NCBI RefSeq assembly: GCF_002257585.1
Contig: NZ_CP022743.1
Coordinates: forward strand, 2,232,001 to 2,296,000
DNA length: 64,000 nucleotides
Reading direction: 5' to 3'
DNA from: Mucilaginibacter xinganensis
GTDB taxonomy: Bacteria; Bacteroidota; Bacteroidia; Sphingobacteriales; Sphingobacteriaceae
Every line of letters begins with the position of its first letter. Position 1 is the first letter of the stretch. The position numbers were made by a program, and so were the translations under genes. The notes below the pieces were generated by a model, which saw only the letters and a program-made list of their open reading frames with translations, had not been told where the DNA came from and ran no database searches. Shown in pieces: positions 36,737-45,792 of this stretch.

Positions 36737-37379
36737 GTTTAATAAAAGTGAAATAGAGCAGCAGGTTGCTGAATTCCTGCTGCAAATTAAAGCAATTAAA
36801 TTACAACCTGCCAAACCTTTTACATGGGCCAGCGGTTGGAAATCACCAATTTATTGTGATAACCGCATTACTTTGTCACATCCTGCTATCCGCACCTACA
36901 TCAGGCAGCAATTAACCTCTATGATCCAGGAAAAATTTGGTTCCGTTGGCTGTATTGCCGGTGTAGCTACAGCGGGCATCCCCCAGGGAGTGCTGGTTGC
37001 GCAGGAACTTGGTTTGCCGTTTATATATGTACGTGCCAAAGCAAAAGAACATGGCACCGGCAGCCTTATTGAAGGTGACCTGTCATTAACCGGGAAACGC
37101 GTTGTAGTTATTGAGGACCTGATCTCAACCGGGAAAAGCAGCCTGCAGGCTGTTCACGCACTGCGTGATGCCGGTTACGATGTGGCGGGCCTTGCTGCCA
37201 TTTTTAGCTATGGGTTTGATGTGGCTGCGGATAATTTTAAACAGGCTAACTGCCCGTTCTATACCTTATCAAATTATGGTGCATTGATTAAATATGCCGG
37301 CGACAATCAATACATCTCAGACAGCGACGTTGAAGTATTGAAAAAATGGCGCGAAGACCCTGCTGTTTGGGGAAAGTGA
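36735..37379 (+). CDS. pyrE: Orotate phosphoribosyltransferase
   Basis: Makes OMP from orotate and PRPP in pyrimidine synthesis. 214 aa: FTWASGWKSPIYCDNRITLSHPAIR near the N-terminus, VATAGIPQGVLVAQELGLPFIYVRAKAKEHGTGSLIEG carries the substrate loop, and VVVIEDLISTGKSS is the PRPP motif. The start is the ATG at 36735; the family consistently begins here. The start codon overlaps that of the divergent NUDIX gene, so transcription of the two must start inside each other's coding region. Confidence 0.97.
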   Translation: MFNKSEIEQQVAEFLLQIKAIKLQPAKPFTWASGWKSPIYCDNRITLSHPAIRTYIRQQLTSMIQEKFGSVGCIAGVATAGIPQGVLVAQELGLPFIYVRAKAKEHGTGSLIEGDLSLTGKRVVVIEDLISTGKSSLQAVHALRDAGYDVAGLAAIFSYGFDVAADNFKQANCPFYTLSNYGALIKYAGDNQYISDSDVEVLKKWREDPAVWGK

Positions 37380-37477
37380 AGAAGTTGGCAGTTTTAAGTT
37401 GACAGTTCGCAGTTTTATAGCGGCGAACCAACAGGCCATTTGTTTTGAAAGCACAAACTAATCTCTAATCACTACCA
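37380..37477. repeat. Repetitive spacer before the SRPBCC gene
   Basis: AGTT-GGCAGTTTT-like units are repeated in tandem near 37382-37415. CTAATCTCTAATCACTACC (37458-37476), identical to 24860-24878, ends one base before the next start codon. Confidence 0.5.
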
Positions 37478-37876
37478 ATGACAACTTTTGAAAGTAAAGT
37501 AACCATACCGCAACCGGTAAATAAAATTTTTGATTTTTTGGCTGATATGAACAATCACCAAAAATTAATGCCGGGTGATGATATCCAGCATTGGAAATCA
37601 AGCTATGATGAAGCCAGCTTCAACATAAAAAATACGATAAACCTTAGCTTGAAAATTGAAGGCAGGGATCAAAACAGGGAGATAAAAATTGTTCCGGCAG
37701 AGAAGCCGCCTTTTGACCTGCAATTGATCTGGACACTGTTACCGGTTAACGATCATACGGAGGTTGTGTTTACCATATCGGCTGATTTAAACATGATGAT
37801 GAAAATGGTTGTGTCCGGCCAGTTAAAAAAACTTGCCGAACACGAAACCAATAGTTTAAATTTGCTGTTTAGTTAA
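37478..37876 (+). CDS. SRPBCC-fold (START-like) protein
   Basis: 132 aa single-domain protein. FESKVTIPQPVNKIFDFLADMNNHQKLMPGDDIQHW fits the N-terminal strand-helix pattern of polyketide cyclase/START-like proteins, and LQLIWTLLPVNDHTEVVFTISADLNMMMKMVVSGQLKKLAEH ends in the long C-terminal helix that closes the hydrophobic cavity. Ligand unknown. There is no signal peptide. It is downstream of pyrE, but separated by 98 bases that contain a repeat. Confidence 0.8.
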   Translation: MTTFESKVTIPQPVNKIFDFLADMNNHQKLMPGDDIQHWKSSYDEASFNIKNTINLSLKIEGRDQNREIKIVPAEKPPFDLQLIWTLLPVNDHTEVVFTISADLNMMMKMVVSGQLKKLAEHETNSLNLLFS

Positions 37877-37913
37877 AACGTGCCGGTGATACAACTCTTA
37901 CGGATAAAAAGAA

Positions 37914-37994
37914 TTAATATTCTTTTTCGGCCCGTAAATGAAGTATTACAGTAAGTACGTTGATAATTAACAACAGCGCTACTACAATTACCAT
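37914..37994 (-). CDS. Candidate single-pass microprotein, 26 aa
   Basis: ATG-initiated frame of 26 codons on the minus strand. It encodes a hydrophobic helix of about 18 residues (VIVVALLLIINVLTVIL) followed by a charged tail (HLRAEKEY). That single-span plus charged tail design is typical of real bacterial membrane microproteins such as those accompanying respiratory oxidases or sensors. No partner gene is adjacent and there is no strong promoter; it could be chance in AT-rich DNA. Confidence 0.35.
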   Translation of the reverse strand: MVIVVALLLIINVLTVILHLRAEKEY

Positions 37995-38204
37995 GATAGT
38001 TAATTAATTAGGGATTAAAAACGGGTACAATATAATTAAGCAATATATAATTTCAAAGTTCGCAACAAAATAATTTTTTTTACTTATCAACATATTATTT
38101 CGACCGGACTCTTAAAAAAATATTCCATAAAACACCTGTTAAACGTCAATTTCAACACATTTGTTACAATTGGTAAGTATTTTTAAAAATCATAAGACTA
38201 AGCA

Positions 38205-38238
38205 TTGTTAACAAGTATGGGTATTTACCGTACTTTTG
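38205..38238 (+). promoter_or_regulatory. Promoter of the ABC-F gene
   Basis: TTG (38205-38207), 23 bases and TACTTTTG (38231-38238), about 20 bases before the ATG at 38259. The spacing is at the long end of the usual range. Confidence 0.55.
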
Positions 38239-38249
38239 CAGCAAATTAA

Positions 38250-39887
<1,638 letters not shown>

Positions 39888-39986
39888 CTAATTCAATTGG
39901 GTATTAAATAGCTAACAATATAATAGCGCAGCTTCGGGGGCTTGTTTTTAACTTATCCGTAAAGCAGGCTGGAAGCTAAATTAAAG

Positions 39987-41297
39987 TTAGCTAATAATGC
40001 TTTTTTTCTTGTTTATTAAATTGCGGATTTTGGAATTCAATATACAGGGGTCAAACGGTTTCGCTATAAAATCGTCAACACCGGCAAGTTTTGCAGCGGC
40101 CTTTTCAGTTGGCAGCACCGAGGCAGAAAATGAGATTATAGGGATATTTTTAGACGTATTTGATTCTTCACGAATTTTTCTTGTGGCTTCAATACCGTCC
40201 ATAATTGGCATATGCGTATCCATTAATATCAAATCATAATTTTTTGACTTTAATTTTTCAAACGCTTCCAGCCCATTTGTTACAGCATCTACTTCAATAC
40301 TCCAATTTTTAAGCATTTTTTTGATAATATAGTGGGTTGTTAAGTTATCGTCTGCCAATAAGACTAAGGTGTCATAAAATTTGGGTAAATCAGATAATGA
40401 ATTGTTTGCTTCAATATGGTTTGATCCTTCAGCGGCTAACGAAAATGTATTGGTAAAAGTGAATGTTGTGCCAACACCAATTATGCTTTCAACTGATAAT
40501 TCGCCGCCTTTTAGTTCAACCAGCCTTTTTACAATGGATAACCCCAAGCCTGTGCCCCCAAATTTTTGCCAGGATCTGTTTCCAATCTGTTCAAACCGGT
40601 TAAAGATCTCGCTGGTCTCAGATTTTGGGATCCCGATACCAGTGTCTTTTATCATAAACTGGAGTACTGCGCTGCTATCGTTTTTTTTGATTGTTTTTAG
40701 AGAAATGCATACGGACCCATAATGTGTAAACTTGATAGCGTTATTGATCAGGTTAACTAAAATCTGATTTAGCCTCAGTTCATCAGCCAGTATCATTTTT
40801 GGTACATCCGTGCCCACATCGCAAATAAGCGTTAATCCTTTATCCACGGCTAAAGGCTCTGTAGTTTTACAAACTTTTCTTATCAGGTTGATAATATTCA
40901 CTTCTGAACGCTCGATTTTTATTTTATCGGCATCAAGCTGCGCACTTTCCAAAATATCATTTACAATTCCAATTAATGATTTAGAAGAGAATTGCATCAG
41001 TTCAATTATTTCGAGTTGGTCCGAGTTAGGTGAAGTCTCCTTCAACAGCGCCGTCAAACCAATGATCCCATTCAGGGGAGTGCGGATCTCATGACTCATA
41101 TTCGCCAGAAAATTTTCTTTAAACACCTTGCTCTTCTGTTTTTCTTCAATCGCTTTAAATAATTTTTTTTGATAATTTTCTAATGCAATATTTTGATTTA
41201 CTATTTCCCGCTTATGCCTGATTAAAGTAATCAGCGATTTTACTTTTGCTAAAGTGATATAAGTCGAGTGGCTTAAATAAATAGTCTGCTGCTCCAT
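39987..41297 (-). CDS. Hybrid histidine kinase, C-terminal part (HK-REC)
   Basis: 436 aa soluble kinase. After a coiled N-terminus: HisKA with H69 in FLANMSHEIRTPLNG, HATPase (LVNLINNAIKFTHYG, FMIKDTGIGIP, FGGTGLGLSIVKRL) and a C-terminal receiver with LILMDTHMPIMDG and IIAKPFDP. No membrane helix. Its first ~25 codons overlap the tail of the receiver gene upstream in another frame, and the overlap reads as if the two once formed one REC-HK-REC protein. Codons from about residue 14 (ITLAKVKSLITL) are the natural continuation of that receiver; the first ~12 residues are probably not native. Confidence 0.85.
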   Translation of the reverse strand: MEQQTIYLSHSTYITLAKVKSLITLIRHKREIVNQNIALENYQKKLFKAIEEKQKSKVFKENFLANMSHEIRTPLNGIIGLTALLKETSPNSDQLEIIELMQFSSKSLIGIVNDILESAQLDADKIKIERSEVNIINLIRKVCKTTEPLAVDKGLTLICDVGTDVPKMILADELRLNQILVNLINNAIKFTHYGSVCISLKTIKKNDSSAVLQFMIKDTGIGIPKSETSEIFNRFEQIGNRSWQKFGGTGLGLSIVKRLVELKGGELSVESIIGVGTTFTFTNTFSLAAEGSNHIEANNSLSDLPKFYDTLVLLADDNLTTHYIIKKMLKNWSIEVDAVTNGLEAFEKLKSKNYDLILMDTHMPIMDGIEATRKIREESNTSKNIPIISFSASVLPTEKAAAKLAGVDDFIAKPFDPCILNSKIRNLINKKKSIIS

Positions 41298-41607
41298 TAT
41301 TTAGCCCTTTAACAACATCGCCTGATTTGGTAGAGTAGCCGGTTATTAATACAACAATAATATCTTTGGTCAGTGGGTTTTGTTTTATCAAATCAAGTAA
41401 TTCGAAACCGTCCAGCCCTGGCATTTTTACATCGATTAAAGCGATGCCTATATTATTTCTGATGCACAAATCTATCACCTGTTTGGGTGTGCTGGTAGTA
41501 ATTATATCTAACCCTTCCTGCTCTAATGCTGCTTCCAGTATTTCTACGTTGTCAATTTTATCGTCAACAATTAACAGCTTAATATTTTCTGAAGGGTTTC
41601 GTTTCAT
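41212..41607 (-). CDS. Receiver domain, likely N-terminal part of split hybrid kinase
   Basis: 131 aa CheY-like receiver from ATG 41607. It has the acidic pair D15-D16, phospho-acceptor D59 in IALIDVKMPGLDG, a Thr in VVLITGYS, and lysine in ADYLFKPLDLY. Up to that point the fold is complete, but the last ~12 residues (after DLY) do not look like receiver sequence, whereas the +1 frame then continues as TLAKVKSLITL..., the typical REC-to-HisKA linker. A one-base frameshift near 41250 is the simplest explanation. It could also be a real stand-alone receiver overlapping the kinase. Confidence 0.75.
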   Translation of the reverse strand: MKRNPSENIKLLIVDDKIDNVEILEAALEQEGLDIITTSTPKQVIDLCIRNNIGIALIDVKMPGLDGFELLDLIKQNPLTKDIIVVLITGYSTKSGDVVKGLNNGAADYLFKPLDLYHFSKSKIADYFNQA

Positions 41608-41889
41608 GGTTGGTAGGTTATATAAGTGGCGTAGCCAATGGGAGCCCATCGGTCCTTCAGCCATTATTATTTATCTAGAACAAAACACCTGAAACACGTT
41701 ATTGTTTGCAACGTTTAACTAAATAATAAACTAATAAATTATAAATTAAATTTCTCTCAAAATTGGCCATGATTTGGGGCTTATCTGCTTATGAATTTCA
41801 ATTATTCGGTTTAGCTACATATAAAAAAGGCGGCAGGTTGCGCTTTTGTGCGGTTTTTTTCGTTTATTTGCAGCCCGGAAAAAAATAAT

Positions 41890-41962
41890 GACTTGGTAGC
41901 TCAGCCGGTAGAGCAACTGACTCTTAATCAGTGGGTCGAGAGTTCGATCCTCTCCCAGGTCA
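41890..41962 (+). tRNA. tRNA-Lys(CTT)
   Basis: 73 bases. Acceptor arms GACTTGG and CCAGGTC pair with one T-G wobble, and the discriminator is A. The anticodon loop CTCTTAA gives anticodon CTT between ACTGA and TCAGT. D-loop AGCTCAGCCGGTAGAGC and T-loop GTTCGATCC are standard. CCA is not encoded. A variant box TTTATTTG precedes it and a strong terminator follows. Confidence 0.95.
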
Positions 41963-41975
41963 CAAAAAATCAAAA

Positions 41976-42009
41976 ACCGCCTCTAACGCAAATTAGAGGC
42001 GGTTTTTTG
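41976..42009 (+). terminator. Terminator of tRNA-Lys
   Basis: A perfect 11-base stem (ACCGCCTCTAA with TTAGAGGCGGT) and a 6-base loop, followed by TTTTT, 13 bases after the tRNA. Confidence 0.9.
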
Positions 42010-42276
42010 TTTTTAGATAAAGTTAGATACCGTGAATTCAATATTGCTATTGATGAAACATGCTTATTATCAGATACTTACGCCAGTTTATTCCCTGATA
42101 AAAAGCAAATGTGCTGATAATCAGGTTGTTCTACTTTGTTCCGGGTGTTCCGTGTGCAAAATGGAACACGCTACGGCTTGAATACGCAACTTGCCGCAGC
42201 TGAAACTACGGCTGCACGCGGCTATAGAGCGGTTTAGGTGTTAGGCCACATTTTGCTTATTTCTAACGCACGTTAG
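42010..42276. other. Spacer downstream of tRNA-Lys
   Basis: 267 bases with no intact gene. It contains the inverted repeat GTGTTCC/GGAACAC (about 42147-42171) and several short open frames that look like fragments. A tRNA 3' flank is a usual integration site, but no repeat of the tRNA end or integrase is visible here. Confidence 0.35.
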
Positions 42277-42879
42277 TTAATCAATTATTATACTGTCAAC
42301 GGCTTTCTTCATGGCGTTTTCCTTTACGCCCGGCACTTTTAACCCTTCGGCGCGGAATACAGTAAGGTCTGTCATGCCCAAAAAGCCTAGGAAGGCTTTT
42401 AAATAAGGGGCAACAAAGTCGTTGGCTTCACCGGGTCCTTCTGAAAAAACGCCACCAGACGACATGGCTACATAAACCTTTTTTCCGGTCACCATGCCAA
42501 TAGGGCCATTTGCTCCGTAGCCAAAAGTTATCCCGGCCCTGGTGATGTGATCGATCCAGGCCTTTAGTGCAGAGTGGATGGTAAAGTTTATCAGCGGCGC
42601 GCCAATCACAACGATGTCTGCAGCAAATAACTGTTTAACCAGCTCATCAGAGAGGCGAACCGATTCTTTATCGGCTGCGGTGAGCTGATCTTTGGGAATA
42701 AAAAATGCGCGCAGCACAGCGGGGCTAAGGTGCGGGATCCCGGTATCTACCAGGTTCAGCTCCTCTAGCGTACTGTCCGGATATTTCTCCCGGATCTTTT
42801 CAACAATGGTGTTACCCAGTTTAATACTATAAGATGCAGCGCCCTGCAAGCTTGATTTTAAATGAAGGATGTGTTTCAT
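42277..42879 (-). CDS. azoR: FMN-dependent NADH-azoreductase (AzoR-like)
   Basis: 200 aa flavodoxin-fold enzyme. KSSLQGAASYSIKLGNTIVEKI near the N-terminus gives the FMN phosphate loop; VVIGAPLINFTIHSALKAWIDHITRAGITFGYG and GKKVYVAMSSGGVFSEGPGEANDFVAPYLKAFLGFLGMTD match the AzoR family. It reduces quinones and azo compounds by two electrons with NADH. It is divergent from an HxlR-family regulator gene, with an array of TTACC/GGTAA motifs in between, so it is likely repressed by it, like B. subtilis AzoR1 under YodB (known). Confidence 0.92.
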   Translation of the reverse strand: MKHILHLKSSLQGAASYSIKLGNTIVEKIREKYPDSTLEELNLVDTGIPHLSPAVLRAFFIPKDQLTAADKESVRLSDELVKQLFAADIVVIGAPLINFTIHSALKAWIDHITRAGITFGYGANGPIGMVTGKKVYVAMSSGGVFSEGPGEANDFVAPYLKAFLGFLGMTDLTVFRAEGLKVPGVKENAMKKAVDSIIID

Positions 42880-42989
42880 AACAATTTACTTATTTGATAA
42901 TAATTCTGTTAAAAAATCCGGGATTGTTGTACCTCCTTTTTGTTTACATCAAAGGTTTCTGCCCCGGATAATTAAGGGCAAAACTAGGG

Positions 42990-43055
42990 TTACCGGGTGG
43001 TAAAAAGTTAGTAGTTACCCAAAGGTAAGCGGTTACATTGAGGTAAGTGATTACC
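42990..43055. promoter_or_regulatory. Operator array between azoR and the HxlR gene
   Basis: TTACC and its complement GGTAA recur in pairs nine bases apart: 42990/42999, 43015/43024 and 43042/43051 (the last pair in the reverse order). A TTAC half-site is at 43033. GGTAAGCGGTTAC (43024-43036) and GGTAAGTGATTAC (43042-43054) are near-identical imperfect palindromes 18 bases apart. The array lies in the 185-base divergent spacer, where a regulator would act on both genes. A TACCTTTG box is within it (43052-43059). Confidence 0.65.
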
Positions 43056-43064
43056 TTTGCAGTT

Positions 43065-43442
43065 ATGAAAATCATTAAAAATGAGGCCCTTCCGAACAAG
43101 ATGGAATGCGCGGACTCGCTCAAAAATGTTATTGATGCTTTATACGTTATTAACGGGAAATGGAAGCTGGCGGTGATCCTTTGCCTGGTGCAATCACCCA
43201 AACGTTTTAATGAAATTCAGCATCAGATCACCGGGATCTCTGCCAAAGTATTAGCAAATGAACTAAAAGACCTGGAGCTGAATGATTTTATTACCCGGAC
43301 CGTATACCCAACCAATCCTGTAAGCATCATTTACGAAGCGACCCCCTATAGCCGTACTTTAAAAAATGTGCTGGGCGAACTAAATGCCTGGGGTGAACAG
43401 CATAGAGAAAAAATTAAGCAAAGCATGCGAAAGCAGTCCTGA
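43065..43442 (+). CDS. HxlR-family winged-helix regulator
   Basis: 125 aa regulator from ATG 43065 (a GTG at 43047 adds six residues and is unlikely). DALYVINGKWKLAVILCLVQSPKRFNEIQHQITGISAKVLANELKDLELNDFITR is the diagnostic HxlR segment. A cysteine lies near residue 15 (KMECADSL), the position of the redox cysteine in YodB/HypR-type sensors, suggesting quinone or diamide sensing (inference). It faces the azoreductase gene divergently and probably represses both. Confidence 0.92.
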   Translation: MKIIKNEALPNKMECADSLKNVIDALYVINGKWKLAVILCLVQSPKRFNEIQHQITGISAKVLANELKDLELNDFITRTVYPTNPVSIIYEATPYSRTLKNVLGELNAWGEQHREKIKQSMRKQS

Positions 43443-43450
43443 GTTCAAAA

Positions 43451-43487
43451 AAAAGCCATTCGCTGCTGCTGAATGGCTTTTTCATTT
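43451..43487. terminator. Bidirectional terminator
   Basis: An 11-base stem (AAAAGCCATTC with GAATGGCTTTT) between convergent genes, with T runs on both strands. Confidence 0.85.
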
Positions 43488-43517
43488 ATTGTTGGATAAA
43501 TTAGGGGCGCAATTGAA

Positions 43518-44921
43518 TTAATAGGCACTGTCAGCCGTGGTAACGCGGATAAGTTTTGCGTTCACAAATTCATAGATTGCCGCCGGGGATTGTTCCCTTC
43601 CGTAACCTGAATGTTTGGTGCCGCCAAATGGCAGTTCAGGCGCTATGCCGGTAACATGGTTGATATAAACCATACCCGTTACCATCTGCCTGGCCACGTT
43701 AACAGCCCTTTCGTTATTGGAGCTGAATACACTTCCACCCAGGCCGAATTCGGTTGCGTTTGCCAGGTCAATGGCTGCCTGCTCATCCTTTACTTTGTAA
43801 AACATGAATACCGGGCCGAAGATCTCTTCCTGGTAGGCGGCTGTGCCGGGCCTGATGTCAGCAAGAATGGTGGGCTCCATAAAGGCTCCCGGGCGATTGA
43901 TACGGTGGCCACCAGTAATTACCGTTGCACCCTGTTCCACTGCCGTTTGAACCTGCTTGATAACGTCATTTACCGCTTTTTCGCTGCTTAAAGGAGCGAG
44001 GTCGGTTTTTTCATCCATCGGGTCACCCACTTTTAGCGCTGCAAATTTTGCTTTTACTTTTTCCAGGAATAAGTCGGCGATGCCTTCCTCTACGATGATC
44101 CTTTTTGGCGATACGCAAACCTGTCCTGCATTCCAGATCCGGCCACGCACAGCAGCCTCGGCGGCTTGCTCCACATCTGCATCATCCAGCACGACAAAGG
44201 CATCGCTGCCACCCAGCTCTAAGGTAGATTTCTTAATATATTTTCCTGCTGCCGCCGCGATAGAAGAACCTGCGGGTTCGCTGCCGGTAAATGTTACTGC
44301 TTTGATCCTTTCATCAGCTACCAATACATCGGTTTCACTGCCGGGGATAAATAAATTCTGGTAAACGCCTTCCGGAAAACCGGCTTCCAGGAAAATGTCT
44401 TCCATGATCTGGGCGCACTGCGGTATGTTTGAGGCATGTTTAAGCAGCATGGTATTGCCTGCCATTAAATGTGGTGCAGCAGAACGGGTGATTTGATAGA
44501 AGGGAAAGTTCCAGGGCTGGATACTCAGTATCACACCCAGCGGCTCGTAACTGAGGAAGGCTGAACCGTGAGGTGTCTCCAGCGGCTGGTCGGCCAAAAA
44601 CTTTTCACCATTGGTTGCATAATATTCAAAAATATCCGCGCATAACGCTACTTCTCCCTGGCTTTCCTTAAACAGTTTTCCCATTTCCAGCGTGGCCAGC
44701 TCTGCCAGCTGGGCGGCCTTTACCCGCAGCAGGTGCGCCACGCGGTGCAGGAGCTGCGCTCTTTTCGCTTTTGGTGTTTTACGCCAGCTTTGAAAAGCTT
44801 TGTCAGCAAGGGCAATCTTCGACTCAATTTGCGCTGCAGTCATTACGTCGAAAGATTTAACAAGTTCGTTATTGAAGGGGTTGACGGTTTTAATGGGGGA
44901 TGTTTTAACTTTTGGTTCCAT
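43518..44921 (-). CDS. NAD(P)-dependent succinate-semialdehyde dehydrogenase-like ALDH
   Basis: 467 aa aldehyde dehydrogenase. ILSIQPWNFPFYQITRSAAPHLMAGNTMLLKH binds the cofactor, E235 is in TLELGGSDAFVV and the catalytic C269 in IWNAGQVCVSPKRIIV; EEIFGPVF is present near 390. The pattern with N-x-Q-V-C and the sequence GSDAFVVLDDADV are typical of the Sad/YneI-type SSADH group. Oxidises succinic semialdehyde or related aldehydes. Promoter at 44944-44970. Confidence 0.9.
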   Translation of the reverse strand: MEPKVKTSPIKTVNPFNNELVKSFDVMTAAQIESKIALADKAFQSWRKTPKAKRAQLLHRVAHLLRVKAAQLAELATLEMGKLFKESQGEVALCADIFEYYATNGEKFLADQPLETPHGSAFLSYEPLGVILSIQPWNFPFYQITRSAAPHLMAGNTMLLKHASNIPQCAQIMEDIFLEAGFPEGVYQNLFIPGSETDVLVADERIKAVTFTGSEPAGSSIAAAAGKYIKKSTLELGGSDAFVVLDDADVEQAAEAAVRGRIWNAGQVCVSPKRIIVEEGIADLFLEKVKAKFAALKVGDPMDEKTDLAPLSSEKAVNDVIKQVQTAVEQGATVITGGHRINRPGAFMEPTILADIRPGTAAYQEEIFGPVFMFYKVKDEQAAIDLANATEFGLGGSVFSSNNERAVNVARQMVTGMVYINHVTGIAPELPFGGTKHSGYGREQSPAAIYEFVNAKLIRVTTADSAY

Positions 44922-44943
44922 TTTTTTGTTTTTTAAGGTGAAT

Positions 44944-44970
44944 CAAAGTTAATACCCTGTGTGCTGGCAA
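44944..44970 (-). promoter_or_regulatory. Promoter of the aldehyde dehydrogenase gene
   Basis: On the minus strand TTG (44970-44968), 16 bases and TAACTTTG (44951-44944). Leader of about 22 bases. Confidence 0.6.
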
Positions 44971-44994
44971 AAATGATGAAAAGCAGCTGTCAAC

Positions 44995-45008
44995 GTGAGC
45001 CTGCTCAC
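44995..45008. promoter_or_regulatory. Palindrome GTGAGC-CT-GCTCAC
   Basis: A perfect 6+6 dyad in the divergent spacer between the aldehyde dehydrogenase and the 35-codon frame at 45059. It may be an operator for an unknown regulator; it sits next to the promoters of both. Confidence 0.4.
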
Positions 45009-45058
45009 TTTTTTGGCCCGGATGTTTCTATAAGTTTGGCCTTATAATACAGTTGATC

Positions 45059-45166
45059 ATGAGCAGCGAACTAATGGATTTTTCTGACCAGATAGATGAA
45101 TTATTTGATCAGGCAACAGATGAAACAGATAGCTTTTGGGAAGAACTATCCAACCTGTTTATCTGA
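45059..45166 (+). CDS. Candidate acidic microprotein, 35 aa
   Basis: ATG-initiated frame of 35 codons encoding a very acidic amphipathic peptide (MDFSDQIDELFDQATDETDS, then FWEELSNLFI). Nearly a third of residues are Asp or Glu. A TAAGTTTG box lies at 45031-45038 with TTG at 45013-45015. I do not recognise it. The rest of the 45167-45282 spacer to queD holds nothing evident. Confidence 0.35.
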   Translation: MSSELMDFSDQIDELFDQATDETDSFWEELSNLFI

Positions 45167-45282
45167 CCGCACTTTAATCGTCCACGCATCTGCAGTAATG
45201 GTCGGCGTCGCTTATCCGCCGCACCTTATCAGCGCTAAAATATGTTACATATATCCTAATTTATATTTCATTCTTATATACA

Positions 45283-45711
45283 ATGATCGTTATCACAAAA
45301 ATTTTCAATTTTGAAATGGCACACGCCCTTGACGGCTATGATGGGGCCTGCCGTAACATACACGGACATTCTTATGAGTTGCACGTAACAATCAGCTCAG
45401 TTAAGGCTGACGATACCTGCTTTCCGGCCCCCGGCTTTATAATTGATTTTAAAGAATTAAAGCAGTTGGTAAACCGGGCGGTAATTGAAAAGTTTGACCA
45501 TAAACTGGTGCTATCCCGTGGGTATCTATCCAAATTTCCGGCATTAAAGACGCTTGAAAACCTGGAAATTCTGGAAGCAGAGCCATCCGTAGAGAACCTG
45601 CTGCTCTATTCAAAACAAGCCATTAGCGAAATGCTTCCGCCAACGCTTACCCTGCAGCGGTTAAAACTGTATGAAACAAAAAGTTCGTATGCTGAATGGC
45701 TGGCAAGTTAA
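45283..45711 (+). CDS. queD: 6-pyruvoyl-tetrahydropterin synthase / QueD family
   Basis: 142 aa tunnelling-fold enzyme. Zinc ligands H14 in FEMAHAL, and H27 and H29 in NIHGHSYEL; the catalytic Cys is C23. FDHKLVLSRG and the final ETKSSYAEW complete the family pattern. QueD makes 6-carboxy-tetrahydropterin for queuosine; some homologues instead make tetrahydrobiopterin. No other queuosine gene lies within the window, so the pathway is not fixed. I saw no preQ1 riboswitch upstream. Confidence 0.88.
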   Translation: MIVITKIFNFEMAHALDGYDGACRNIHGHSYELHVTISSVKADDTCFPAPGFIIDFKELKQLVNRAVIEKFDHKLVLSRGYLSKFPALKTLENLEILEAEPSVENLLLYSKQAISEMLPPTLTLQRLKLYETKSSYAEWLAS

Positions 45712-45730
45712 ATTGCTGTAGGTATTAGGA

Positions 45731-45765
45731 GGGAGGGCACACCCTCCGGGTAAAGGTGCCCTCCC
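45731..45765. terminator. Strong hairpin between convergent genes
   Basis: A 10-base perfect stem (GGGAGGGCAC with GTGCCCTCCC) around a 15-base loop. No U tract on either side, so it may act as an RNA stabilising or Rho-independent-like end for queD. Confidence 0.5.
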
Positions 45766-45792
45766 TAAAAGCCAGATGCCGTAAATAATAAT

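Noticed and set aside
40000..41300. Plus-strand open frames across the hybrid kinase
   Set aside because: They are the usual antisense shadows of a long real gene, with Ser/Ile-rich nonsense composition.
45167..45282. PreQ1 riboswitch upstream of queD
   Set aside because: I could not find the preQ1-binding pseudoknot core or a hairpin overlapping the start; the spacer looks ordinary.
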